NCBI RefSeq assembly: GCF_027744825.2
Contig: NC_071345.1
Location: 14,571,501 to 14,635,500 of the forward strand
Origin: Synchiropus splendidus
Lineage: Eukaryota; Chordata; Actinopteri; Syngnathiformes; Callionymidae
Reading direction: 5' to 3'
DNA: 64,000 nucleotides
Part shown: positions 25,437 through 37,979 of the stretch, piece after piece
How positions within the stretch are numbered: the stretch's first letter is position 1
Layout of the letters: each line of letters begins with the position of its first letter
Notes under the pieces: model-generated
Databases searched by the model: none
Told to the model about the DNA's origin: nothing
Seen by the model: the letters and a program-made list of their open reading frames with translations, nothing else
Position numbers and translations under genes: made by a program

Positions 25437-28400
25437 TTCTTTTTGATCTGAACTCTGTCTGTTGTCTGAGTGGCAAGTTTTTCTGAACAGCTACATCTTT
25501 ATAGCTGAAGCAAAACGCCAAACAACAAGAGCAGCTCCTGTCTTTTCATAATTTCCACAGTTTTTCACAGTTGGATTTATTGTTTTGCTCACTATCTTGT
25601 CCATGAGAAAGAAATCATGAGTGGTTGCTGACTCAAGTTACGTTTTATGTATATGTAACTTGTTTTTTCATAAAAAAAAAACCTCCCCATGAGGCGAGTG
25701 GATTTGCTTTACACCACAACTGCTGTATAAGCTGTATTTGATCTGGTCAGCAACATTTCCTTTATGAGTGAATGAAAGACTTGTTTGTTAAACCTTACAT
25801 TAAAGCAAAACAAGTATTGATATTGTGAATATGGAAAAGATCTGCACAATGTTCCATCAGGAATATTAGAATCTAATTCACAAAAAGCACTGGCGGAGCT
25901 TCAGTCCAAACACTTTAAACTCTAGAAAAAGTAAACATCTCTGAATAGTTAGATAACAACAGCAGGGAATAAATATTTGCATCATGTTTTGGTGCAGTGT
26001 TGCAGCAGGTGTTTATGATTTATTAAAAATAAATAGAGTTGCTATTCATAGTTATTAATGATAACACATTTGTCAGGTGAGTTCACTACTAGTGATCTGA
26101 GGACTGTGGTTTCACAAAGCTTCTCTGTTTGGCTGTATATGGAAATTATTATGAAGAATCTTGTTGAGATTGTGTGTCCATCTTGACTCATGTGTCATAC
26201 TGGCTGTACCAACGCATAAGAACCTGTTGAGCTTATAGCATCACATGCTTTTCAACTGCTTCAACTTCTTGCTATGGAGTCAGGTTCTGCTGACTGGCGC
26301 CAGCACTTTTTCCGTGAGGAGCCTGCCATATTAAATACTTGCCAGCAGTGATGCTGTACCAGCCTTAGCTTGCGTTTATGCTTACTAAAGCGTCTCGTTT
26401 TTTTGAAAAGGATTCTCTGCAAGGTAAACACTGGAAGGAGAACAAACTGAAGACAAAAATCCATTTGCATGCTACCTCGCACTGCGGCAACACGTGAGTC
26501 ATCCACAATCAACAGTTCCGAAGAGTCAACGCAGCGTCATATAGAATCTGTGATCGCATTGAAGTGAATTAACCGGCTCCATCTTGTGACGCAGCGCTGC
26601 TGCTCATCTGAATGCGGCCTACACGAGAGAGGAGATGGTTTGCCTGCAACCTTCGTCTCAATGTCACGAACCAGCTCCTCCGCAGCCCCTTCCACCCTCA
26701 GCCAGTGTGTTTGAGCCTCTCAGCAGGGGGTTGCAGTGCCAGAGATAGGAGGGGGTGGGTGTGTGTGTGCGTTTGTGCAGTGGCATGTGTGTGTAGCCTA
26801 TAGTCTTCTCCCAGGATGTGCTAATGTGATAATTGAGGATTTCGACTTGCAAGTGTCACTGCACACCAAGGCCCCAACAAACACAAGCACGCCGTCTCAC
26901 ACACACACACACCCCTTCTTTCTTGTTGACTGAATTATTTTTTAAACGGTAGCATTGTTGTGTTCAGCACTGTAGTGTTCAACAGTGTCTCTGCAGAACT
27001 ATTGGCAGGCTGGATGGATATTGCCTGCAGTCCCTTTGAGCTTATGGACAAAATCAGCCAAAAGATTTTGACACTTGGATTCAGAGTTGGAAAAATTGAA
27101 CACCGGTTATGTTATATGTGATGTCACAACTGACCTCTGTCCTGAGACAATTAAAAATATGTGTATTTTAAGATAAATATATTGGGATTTAAGCATTTAG
27201 TAAATTCACTAAATGGTGAATTTAAGAGTAAAGAAACTGTATGTCAACCATGATTGAGATTTTCACACGCTTCCTTTGTAATTACTAGTAAAAGTTAAAA
27301 AACGAACAAAATAAACTTTTTCAAAAAAGGTAAAAAAAAGTTGTTGTTTTTTTTACCTTTTTTGTGTACAAGATTATTACAATCACAGCAATGATAGTAT
27401 TAGTTTCCTTGACAGTGATGTTTGCTATGCATCGCATCATGGTGTTTCCCTTGTCATTGATAATCTGATATATTCAGCTATAAATCAATTATGTTTATTG
27501 TCAAATAAGTTCAGAGGATATTTGTTAGTTAGATTGAAGCATTATATTTTTATTTTCAGTACTTTAAAGTGTAATACACCTCTGGTTATTGTAAGGTTAG
27601 CAACTAATGACTGAGCATTTCACATAAAAACCAAAAAATATGCAGAGCTTTGATATAGCTGCACTTCCTGTACATATTTTAACCTGATAGTGACTCAATA
27701 GTGACATTTGCTCTGATATATACTGTTGAAATACACATGCACTAAGGTTTATATGTCATATAATTCTGCAGTTTTTGACATGCATTGTGTGCAAATAATG
27801 ACTTAGAAGAACATTTTTATGATTTATAACTTGCATATTTCTGCACTTCATATACATTGTATATGTAATATTATATTGTTGCATCCCAGATCCCTAACCC
27901 TAACCCAGAAAGGTGCAGGAACAATAACACATAAAGAAATAGAAACACGTTCATTGCTCTGAAAATAAAAGTTCAAAACTGAAATAAATGTGAGTGTCAG
28001 TCTTACAATTCCTGTATTTAAAAAAATCCCATTTCTCATAGTGTGATAGAAATACAGCGAAGGAAATTCTTTTCAAAGTTTCAAAGTAAGTTAAGTTTTT
28101 TCTCCTGTCTCCAGTATTCATGTAGGAAGATGTAGCTGCAAAATGGCCATCAAAGGAGCCACCAGTCGGCATGAGTACCAGCGTGCAGCATCCAGAGACA
28201 GATGCTCGTCCCCTTCTCGATGTTTTCAGGGGCATTGAACTGAGAAGTTTCTGCATTCGTAGGCCAGAGGTTCAACAGTGAATTCTGAAGCTTCAGGCGA
28301 ACACTTCACAGACACAGCAGAAAGGCTGCTTTTCAATATTGATCACTCCTCACACACACACACACACATGCCGGGAAATCGATGAACAGACAAACGTACA

Positions 28401-28539
28401 CTGGCTGTGTACCAAGTAGTCCTCCCGGTGTTTGTGTTTTCAGTGTTTGTATGAGCCGGTGTGTATCTGCATGACTGAGAAACGAGAGCAGAGAGTTGAA
28501 AAGTTGAATCACCAAAGTTCCCTTTTTTCACCAATGATT
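25437..28539. other. Intergenic sequence, no gene recognised
   Basis: AT-rich with no supported gene. Contains the hairpin at 27,323-27,363, two and a half telomere-type CCCTAA units at 27,892-27,906, and short GT/CA runs at 26,755-26,795 and 28,350-28,370. The 26,500-26,750 part is somewhat GC-richer. Confidence 0.4.
27323..27363. repeat. Perfect 17-bp A/T-rich inverted repeat
   Basis: AAAAAAGGTAAAAAAAA at 27,323-27,339 pairs exactly with 27,347-27,363 across the 7-nt loop GTTGTTG. The low complexity makes chance formation more likely than for the 25,183 palindrome. Confidence 0.95.
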
Positions 28540-28900
28540 TTTTTGTAGGAGGGCGGAGGGGTGGACTGCACGGAGAGGAGGAGAGTAGGCGTAGAGGAGG
28601 CGTTGCCGAGGCGTTGTCGAAACGAGAAGAGAGGAGGGGATTAGGGTTGGCGGTTCACTGTCGAACTAGCATCGACACAACGGCAGCATTTGCCTAATCC
28701 CTTGGTAATGGCAGCTTTGCCGCCTCCTCGGACACACAAACACTCGGCTCGCCTCCACCTCCTCCGCTCTTCTCCTCTCCTGCCCTCTTCCCCACTCATT
28801 TACATAACATTAGAAACATTAGGGCGGCTCCGACAAGACCCTATTTTGAACATGTTGGTTTTGGGTCCAATTGCATTGGGCCGTGGGCTTTGGAGAAGAG
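28540..28900. promoter_or_regulatory. CpG-rich patch with imperfect inverted symmetry
   Basis: About 17 CpG dinucleotides occur in roughly 220 nt (28,550-28,770), far above the flanks. A purine-rich arm at 28,573-28,602 pairs with a pyrimidine-rich arm at 28,750-28,779 at 22 of 30 positions. Between them GGGATTAGG (28,637-28,645) and its exact complement CCTAATCCC (28,693-28,701) are head-to-head OTX/PITX-type sites. It may be the promoter of an unannotated transcript or a conserved element. No TATA box or exon was identified. Confidence 0.3.
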
Positions 28901-31219
28901 AGAGGCAGAACGAGTGAGGACATCACACAGGCTTGTCCAACTTTTTGTCTGCTGAAGTTGGATTGTAAGAAGCTCATTGAGAGGAGGGAGCCGAGCTTTG
29001 AGACTCTGATGTGATGCAGATGTGTGCCTGTTTTAACATCAGCGAAATAAACAGTAGTTTTACCTCCTCCCATTTGTAAATATGTATCAACCAGCAAGTT
29101 GTACCTTAGTGTAAAAACCGCTCGATGTGAGCTACAAAAAACATTGTTTAACAGAGCGTCATTGGTTCGAGATACTTTTGTATGTCCAACTCTATACTTT
29201 AAAATAACACTTTTTTCATTCAACAGGGAAGCAAATTAAAAGTGAAAAATACTCCTCAATAAAGATAGTGATAAGTTAAAGCACATGTTAAATTTATGCT
29301 TGCCACATCCAAATAGTTGACGTTAACATCAATTAAAAGCTTTTAAAATGCACATTATTGTTGTCAGTGTTAAGCAATCGTACAAAAATTATTTAAAGAT
29401 GACGAAATGAATGAATGTATTGTCTGCAAAAATTATTCTAATAAATTCGGGGCGATATTCAATAATTGTGCATTAAATCAAAACAATGACAATATATGGG
29501 AGAAGCATCCACATCTGCATAAATATTTGTAAAAATGTTCAAAGAGCCTGTGATCCATTAACTACAAACAGCTCATACCCAAGAACCAACAGAGAAACAA
29601 TATCAACAGTTCTCTCATTTTTTTCTGGTTCTTTTTATAACTTTCCTCTGTTCCTGGCTTTCATTTAGTTCCTGAAAGCAGAGTTTTCAGTCGGCTTCAA
29701 AGCTCCGTGCCGAGCTCAGTTGGGGGCCTTCAAAGCCCCCCGTCTGTCGGCAGGTTTAGGCATAGAGAAAGCTGCTTGTTCTTGAAGGATTTGGCTCACA
29801 AATAACGGCCGTCCAGGGCCGAGGCAGCGAGCTCGCACCCTGACAGAAAAGCAGATACTGCTGCATGTTAGAGATGACTTCTGGGGGCTCGTCCTGGATC
29901 CAGTGAGTACCTGTTCCTGGTTTTGTTGTGGTCTCCTCTGTTGTTTCCTGTGTTGTGCTGTTCTTAGAAATGATGCCCGTTGCACGCCACTGTTCTTGTA
30001 CAGCTGCTTTTGCTTACAACAAACAGGAAATAGTCAATAATTTCCAAGTCAATGTTGTTTCTGAAACAGTGTAGTGGTCTTTATTCACAATTTAGGAAAC
30101 AATAAAAAATATATTTTATTGCTATCTTATGTTTAATTAATCATTTATACCTTCAGAAAAATTATTTTACATTTGGTGAGAGAGTGGCATGCTACTGTGC
30201 AGGGCCTGTATTAAATGCTGCCTCAACAAAATCTCTGAACACAGCTATTTGGCTACTGTTGTGTAAAGTTTAGATTCTAATGTCAACACAACAGGTTCCA
30301 GCCAGAAGGGAGGAGACACCCTTGTGATCAGTAATTGCAGGGTCAGTTCGGTTTGAACAGCTGCTTCTTTAGTAGGGTTTTCTCTTGAGGGAGTTGACTT
30401 TTGTTTTATATATTTATATATCTCTTTATCGAGATGGCGACTATATATGTTTGCATTCCAATTGATATAGCTTGATTTAGATTAGGAAGATTGAAGCAGA
30501 TGTTTTTGGTTGAATATATTTTATTTAGTTTTTTTGATTTCTGAACAGGAATGTTATAATAATAATTTTTGCCAAACATTGGATTTGTTCAGAGCTATAT
30601 AATTAATCATTGTGCCATATATCCAATTACACATTATTACTATATAGTCATTTGACAATAAGCTGTTTTTAATGTATTCAGTGTACCTTTAAAAATAGAT
30701 ATACATGACAAAATCTAATGTTTGTATGTACAAAAGTCATAATTATAGCGATAATTTAAACTCTTTTTTTTGTAGTAGACCTTAAATAATAATTGCACTT
30801 TTGCAAAGATGTTTTTTTGTTGTTGTCTTCTATTATTATTTTATTGTACTGAAAATGCAGTGAAGATGACTTCATATTGTCTTTTTATACCTCATAAATT
30901 TCATATTCACGGTCACCTTATTATTACGACGCAGTTAGGCAGCCACAAATATATGATATTGCTGCCTGCTAAATAAGGTCTTATATAGTGGAGATAATCG
31001 ATCAAGACCAACATTTACACACTATGAAATCGTCTGATCAAGCCTGCAGTGTCGCCTCTGTTAATCCCCACAGTGCACCTGTTCTGAAGTTCGGTCTCCT
31101 TGTCATCTGGTAGTCGTACTCTTTATCAGAGTGTTCAGGATCACAGGACCCACAGTCTGCAGCCTTTTTTCCTTCTGCTGCTGTCATTGTCTGCTCTCTA
31201 TTGGAGCTGGGTATCAACT
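28901..31219. other. Intergenic sequence, no gene recognised
   Basis: Mostly AT-rich (30,020-31,000 especially). A short GC hairpin GGGGGC-loop-GCCCCC lies at 29,722-29,740. A 134-codon minus-strand frame (28,819-29,223) has no recognisable domain. Confidence 0.4.
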
Positions 31220-31480
31220 TAAATGGCTAAATTGTCATTGTAAATTGCAGGCCTGCCCACATGTTAGCTGACTAGTCGACGCTGCCTTAAAGAAGCCGCC
31301 GCGGCCAGTCTGGCGGGACGAGATTCAAACAGGCAGCCATTGTCGCGGCCAATTCAGCCTTTTGGAGGAGACATTCAGTGTTTGTGGTTTGTTGTAATTT
31401 TAAAGGGAAACCTCGGTGACCTGCTGGCTTTCACGCCGGCCTTAGAGCACTCGGCTCTCCCCCTCCCACTCCTCTCATCT
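31220..31480. promoter_or_regulatory. Candidate non-coding element
   Basis: A moderately GC-rich, non-repetitive island in AT-rich surroundings, with CpGs clustered in the words GCCGCCGCGGCC and TTGTCGCGGCC (31,295-31,350) and a SOX-like CATTGT core at 31,337. Regulatory function is only inferred from composition. Confidence 0.2.
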
Positions 31481-32247
31481 TCTACTGCAGTCCCCTATTC
31501 TCTCTGTGCAGTCAGTCACTGCCCTGCTTTTATTGCTCCGCTCTTTTGTTTACAAGCCCTTAAATAAACTCATTTCTCCCTGACAATATATTTCTTCTCA
31601 TCAAATGAATTATCATTGCTAAACAAACCTTCTTGCCTTAAATAATTCTTCCGCTTTCTAAACAATTTAAAATATATAATTAAATGAGACTTTCTATTAT
31701 CATCATGTTAACTCAATTAACCAGGCAGTTGTTTCCCACCAATTGGTCACATCTCCATGAGACTTGTATTTGTGGCTGCTCCCCATAAACACAGGAAACA
31801 CGCTGGCAGATCCCTGGAAATAGAAATAGTTCTGACCCAGATGTAAAAACGAGAACGAGGCACTTGGCTAACTTTGGTACGTTTATGCATGAGATGTTTA
31901 TTAATAGTCATTGTCAGAGTAAAAAAAAAAAGGTGGGAAAATGGCTTTTTCTAGGGTGTATCAATGCTGTGCAAAGCCCTACACATTTACCATAAATATA
32001 GGCATTTTCATATGTGTTCTATTCCCTCAACGCACAATCCAATACATTCACTCCTTTGGTGAAAGGCCTTTCCTTTTGCTTTTTATGCCTTTAAAACTAT
32101 GTGTACGATGTGAATTTGTTCATCCTGTTGCATTCTTTTAAAGTTACCACTAACCCTATGGTCTGCAATTTCTGATCAATACATTTTTAAACACATTTTG
32201 TCTGTCTGAAAAGAAACATTTAAATGTAAGGTGGACAAACGCAGCGA

Positions 32248-32332
<85 letters not shown>

Positions 32333-35159
32333 CATGATCACTTTTATCACAGCGTGAATAATGCTGCCTTATGTCATTTCTAAATAGTAATTGAAAAGTC
32401 GGTATCAAAATTGATGCTTAGAATTATCCTGACACCATTGTTTTCCATTGGATACACGTTTCTTGGAGGGATTTGCATCTGTAATTTGATTTTTATGTCA
32501 TGCAGTGACACGTTATAGTGTTTGCTGACTCTTTTTAAGGCTTATTCTCACGCTGCTGAGGAGCAGGGCGACTTCTCCCTGCATGCACTGAGCAGCAGAC
32601 ACCACAGCTCCATAAGCGGGTCGCCCTGGCAGATTCAGATTGACAAACACTCCCACTCGGGGGCAATTTAGATGCTCCGATCGGGGGGGACCTATGTGTG
32701 TCGGAGCTGTGGGAGGAAATCCGTGCTAACTGGTAGGAGGGGGGGGTAACTATCTAAACTACCACTGGGTATATGTGCTGTCATGGCATCATTAGCAACC
32801 CCGAAAAACCTGCTTCTCTCCCTCACCTTTTCCTCTCGCCTCCATCGCCTCTCAGCGCCGCTCACTGGGGAATATCGTCAGGAGAACTGTGGCTCTTTGC
32901 TCTCCACTAATCTGATTCCTTCTGGCAACTTCTAGCAGGAGTGAGGGAGGGGAGACATGATGGAGACAAGGATGCAGAGAAGAAGAGACCAGAAACAGAA
33001 GAAGGGAGAGCCGCACATGGGGAATAGATAGAGGAGGAAAAGTGAGGCTGGAGAGTGTGGTAATTAGGTTTTGCTGTGGTTTATAACTCAGACATGATTT
33101 TGAGAGTCGTCTCTCGCTCTCCCTCTCCTGTCGCCTCTCCTCCCGTCTCTCTACTTTTAAATAATGCAGTGTGAGATGGTTCTTACATACTGAGGAGGTG
33201 TCAGCAGACAAGTATGGGAACATCGAAACCATCACAACCAAATAACACACACCCACACACGCATGGTTCACTTGCTTTGTTCGGTGTGTGAAACATTGTC
33301 ACTGGAATATTAAAAATGGACTCAGATTATTATTGTGCCGCAGCAACGAGGAAAAGCAAGTGTGGAAATGTCACCCGTAAACAAACCATCATTGTACCGT
33401 TTGAAAAGTTTTGTCGCAAACATATAACAAATAGACTCAACTAGTTATGTAAAGTTTGTTCTGTGCTCTCAAGGCCGAGTTTCTGCACTCGGGTTATTTT
33501 AGGACACCGACAAGAGATTATGTCGCTATCTGAGGACGAGTACGTCAAACTTTGATTCTAATTTGATTTGATCGCAGCTTCCACTCACGGTCAGTGTCTA
33601 ATACACACCCTTGTCATATTGTAGTTGCAAACATATCTGTATCTGCGCAAGAACACATTAACCAAATCCAATTGAACTCATACCTTACTTTACAACGCGT
33701 TTAATTCTAGTCATCATGCTGTGTTCGGCAATGAAACTATTCCATACAGTACATCATTCCTGCCATGTACGTTTTCAGCGTGTATTGCTTATGTAGTTTA
33801 AAGTCAAAGTCAATTGTTTTAAACATCACAGTTCTCCTGCTTTCTCTTGCAGTAATATTTTTCCCTCGAAGACTAAATCCTGTTGAATAGACTGAGTGCT
33901 GAATTGTATTGGGGGAAAAATAACTTTTTGGGGGTGAAATGTGCTTGTCCGTAATAGTTAATCAATGTATTTCAGTAAAGGTACGGCCCCTTCATAATAG
34001 TAATGAAGAGCTAACTTTTCTGAAGCTTTAATACCAGCTGGTTTGCCAGTATTATATGTACACAAATACACCTTACTACATTAGCTGTGATAGTCAGAAC
34101 CCAAGTATGGATCAGTGAGAAACTACAATCGTTGCCCGATGTGTGTGGCCACTAATACATTGGTGAATGTTCAGTGATATTATTATTAATCTTTGGAAGA
34201 ACATTAATGTTATTATTAAAATGTCCTCCTCTTGTTTGACCCGTATGGCCATCTAGCAATAACACTAGAATATTCATATTAAATTATCTTCCACTTGCTC
34301 TGTCCAACGTACATTGAGATAAATCACTCCCAAAGCATTTACTGAGTCAGCTGACTGTTGACTACTCAAGTGCAGAGGTTAAAGTGAGCCACTTGTTTTA
34401 CCTTCATGAACATTTTGTGTTTTGTCCATGTAATAAAGTTAGCATTCCTCATGACACTGGCCAAATCCCCGGCAGGGATTAAACCAGTGTAAATGTCAAT
34501 ATTCAAATAGCTTCTGCACTTACTAACCTTTTTCCATTTGTGTTTAGAGGATTTTAAAACCATGTCTTGTGGATTACACACGCTTGAACGTTTGCATGTT
34601 TTCAGATTTTCACCAGAATGTTGCGGGTCTCCTCTCCTTTAATCATCAGCTCAATCTTCACCAAAAACAAACATGTTTTAATGTTACAGAACAAAGAAGC
34701 ATATTTATTTGAATTATTTCTGGCACACAAATTTACCAAGTCCAGTTGTCGTCGCTGCATTATCGCTACCTCGGTAATCTCAAAGTCAAATTTGTGTGCG
34801 ACTAATAATAGCCACTGTGTTGGCGAGATGATCTCTCCAGAGCTGTTTCATGCTGTGACACTTTTGGAAGCCTTTGTACAATGATATTGTTTCAGTGGCA
34901 CCCATGCACACCGAGATGATTAAACTGCAGTTTTTACAAGATAAGTATGATGTACAACACTTGATAGATTTGAGATCAGGTATGTTCTATACGCTACGAG
35001 TGGCGCTAGTGAGGCCGCATGAACACGACATTCCACATAAATGTGAGAGGCTTAACACCGCAGATGATAATGTAGTGGAATAGATTATTATATTATTAAT
35101 ACTAAGGGGATATTTCCCACATCATTTGAAGCAGAGTATCACCCACACGGCTTTGTACC
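31481..35159. other. Intergenic sequence with a TA tract
   Basis: Contains the (TA)n tract at 32,249-32,329. At about 32,655-32,730 the words GGGGGCAATTTAGATG and GAGCTGTGGGAGGAAAT resemble a piece of a common fish dispersed repeat. Around 33,100-33,160 is CT-rich. The 139-codon minus-strand frame at 32,852-33,271 is made largely of low-complexity S/L/R/E and is not convincing. Confidence 0.4.
32249..32329. repeat. (TA)n microsatellite
   Basis: Uninterrupted TA run of 81 nt. Long TA tracts extrude cruciforms and are unstable. Confidence 0.98.
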
Positions 35160-35720
35160 CAAAGCCAAGGCGAGGTTGCCGCAATGCATTATTCATATTT
35201 CCATATCGTCATGGTGATCATGCGCGATGAGTGTTTGCTCTCACAGCAGGGGAGTCCACGGTAGCGACTGTGAGTGTGTGTGTTGCAGGTGCGCTGCAGG
35301 GGGAAAGCTGGGTGTCAGAGGAGGGGAAGGAGGAGGGGGGGGCAAGTGGAAGAGTGTTTTCAGAAAACACCCTGCAAACACAGAAGCGGAAGGGAAGGGA
35401 GACGGTGTGACAGGTATAAACACCGGCTCTCTCCTCGCCTTAATTATCCTCGGCCCATTTTCACGTTTCCCTCCAACGACAGTTATTTTTGAGTGGAAAC
35501 AGACAGCGCCAGCGTGATGAGGAGCAGCTTGTTAATAGAAGCGGATTCGCACACGCACGCACGACTTCCCACCTCCTTCCTGTGTTATCTCCCAGGCTAG
35601 TTGGGTTTTGGAAATTTAATTGATTACCTCCCACCGCTTTCTAATTATAGGTCAGAGAAAACAGTTAATTGGACCCGAGTCGCGCAAACGCAATAAGAGA
35701 TTGAAAAATACTTGCATGAG
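35160..35720. promoter_or_regulatory. Candidate conserved non-coding element with homeodomain sites
   Basis: Contains ATGCATTATTCAT (POU-like, about 35,184-35,196), a G-rich stretch (35,299-35,342), and a run of homeodomain words from 35,440 onward: CTTAATTATCC, then TAATTGATTA at 35,617-35,626, which fits the dimeric paired-type P2 site TAATNNATTA, then CTAATTATAG and CAGTTAATTGG near 35,641 and 35,662. Open frames across 35,227-35,517 exist on both strands, as expected of non-coding DNA with few stops. Confidence 0.3.
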
Positions 35721-37979
35721 ATTAAACATTTGAAAATCAGAATTTTGATCAGTTCATAGCAACGCTGATCTCCTTGGGCATCGCAATTAAACCAGGAACA
35801 TTCTAGAAAAAAAACAAATGTAAAATCGCCACATCTTGACATCAACTTTAGCAGCGGCATTTCACGCGTAAATGTGCGTTTAGCTGCTCCCTCGGTCAAA
35901 ACAATGCAAGTGGCAAGGCACCTGTCGGCAGGGCAGCCATTTAGAAGGTTTATTTTTATGTTGTGTTGCAACTTCTACATTATTTAAGAGTCTATTCAAA
36001 CTATTCTGGAACACATGATGCTATACCTGTTTGTATTGGTTGACTGGTCATTTGCATGTCGAATGTTCTTCACAGTGAAAACAGTCGATGATCTCGGTCA
36101 AGTCCAAAATCGGAAATCACATTCAGATTTAAACATACTGAATCTCCAGCTGAGAACCATATATGAAGTGACCATGTGCTGTAAATGTTTATTTTAAAAA
36201 TTCATGACGCATATTTCTTCTTCATAGATGTAAAAAAAGATTTTATCAAAGTTTAGTCATCTGAAAACTATATATTTTTAAAAACAAAAAACTTTTTTTG
36301 GGAGGGAAGAAGGATAGTGTCAGTTCGCCACATGCTCCACTCCAAAATATGGCCCTGTCAAAAAATATTTAGCAATGAATTTGTACACAAGATGTTGGGA
36401 TTATTCCTCAGGAACAACCAGTTTAGTTAGATGAAACAAAGCTCGGGCAGTTCTGGGGTCCCCTTGCTTATCAGCCAGTGTAGTGACTGTAATCCCAGCA
36501 TTGAAGGCCTGAGGTGGCTGTGGAAACATACCACTGATATCACTGTGCAATATTACATTTTAATCATTACTTAATTGTTCATTACACTTAAGAAATGAGC
36601 CGATGAAGATAGCAGAACGGCTGATGTTTTTTTCTTTTTAATCAGGGAAAAGGCTGCTCCTCATTGTCACCCGCCACCCCCTTCATCTCTCTAGCTGTTA
36701 TCCTGGGTCAGCTTGAATCGATCCAGATGCGGCTGTGAATCTTCATGAGGAACGGACACGAACATAATGAGACAGCAAGAAAGAGGCCCTCGTATGGACC
36801 CCTCTTGTATCTTGACTTTATTATCATCCCGTGGATAAGATAGACCTCAATTAATAAGTGCACAACTGCACTCTTATTTGTCCAAAACATATATATCAGC
36901 AAACACTAAACAGTATTTTATGTGTGTGTGTGTGTGTGTGTGTGTGTTGATGCTCGGGATGTGAAGTTGGTTATGCTTACTATTCCCCTGACGTCTTTTC
37001 TCAGAGAGACACTGCAGTGTGTGAGTGTGTGCAGTCCAGAATTTAGAATGGTATTGATTAAACACAGCAGGGGGTGAGTGTGTGAGCGCTGCAGATAGCT
37101 CACTCACCTGCCACTCACAAAACACAGCAACATCAAACTCTCGTCTGGCTTCATTAGAAAGAGACCGGCTGGCTTTGGATTTGATGAACAGAATAAATCA
37201 AGCCATTTTAATTTCAGCTTTGAGGTCGAAGATATCATATTTGTGTTTAAAATGTGTTTACAAACCATTTTCAGTTTAGCTCCGGGCCGAACATGGTCAT
37301 GTTATAAGATGTAGGACTGGCAGATGTCAATGCTGCGACTCCTTGCTTATCCAAGCGCTGGGCTTACAGAGCTTTGGAGATCAATGAGTGGACCAGACCA
37401 AAGCAGATTGTCCCCCCAGAAATTGTTCAAGGTTGTAGGTAAAACTTTGCAGTCACTGAGCCTTTTCTCTTCCGTAGAATAAACCAATATGTTGAATCTC
37501 AAACAGAAAAAAACTTATTGGTTGATTTCTGATATTTACCTTCAAGTCAATGAGATTCAGATTTTTTATTTTTTTAATTTGATGGCTTCACAAATTGAAC
37601 ATGGATAAACATAAGGTAACTGAACTTTGTATCACAAAAAAGTAATTAAATAAACAAACAGTAGAATGGGACAATGCTGTATTCAACAGTCAGTTGGCAA
37701 GTGTGATATTTAAATCACAAAATATTTTGTTTGACTGAATCAGCTGATATGAAACAGGATCTCATTTCTGCGGTGGGACATTTACACCAGTAAATGTGAA
37801 GTTGAAACTTGTTTAAATCCACTGTGTAAACTGAAACTTTTTTCTTCTCACTGGTTGACATTGACTTGGTTCAAACCTATCCTCCTTTAGGTATGTTGGG
37901 ATGACAAAAACTATTTCCATTTGTTAAATTGATCATGTTGATAGTGTCATTGCCAACATTTGCGTTTACTTAAGTTCAC
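35721..37979. other. Intergenic sequence, no gene recognised
   Basis: AT-rich, with a (TG)n tract at 36,921-36,947. Frames of 60-108 codons have no recognisable family. Confidence 0.4.
36921..36947. repeat. (TG)n microsatellite
   Basis: Uninterrupted TG run of 27 nt. Confidence 0.95.

Noticed and set aside
27892..27906. CCCTAACCCTAACCC as an interstitial telomere
   Set aside because: Only two and a half units, well within chance for this sequence length.
29722..29740. GGGGGC/GCCCCC hairpin as a terminator
   Set aside because: Rho-independent terminators do not apply in a vertebrate genome, and no gene precedes it.
32852..33271. 139-codon minus-strand frame
   Set aside because: Composition is low-complexity S/L/R/E over CT-rich DNA, with no domain or splice context.
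35299..35342. G-quadruplex
   Set aside because: Four G-tracts occur within 44 nt, but loops of 7-11 nt make a stable quadruplex doubtful.
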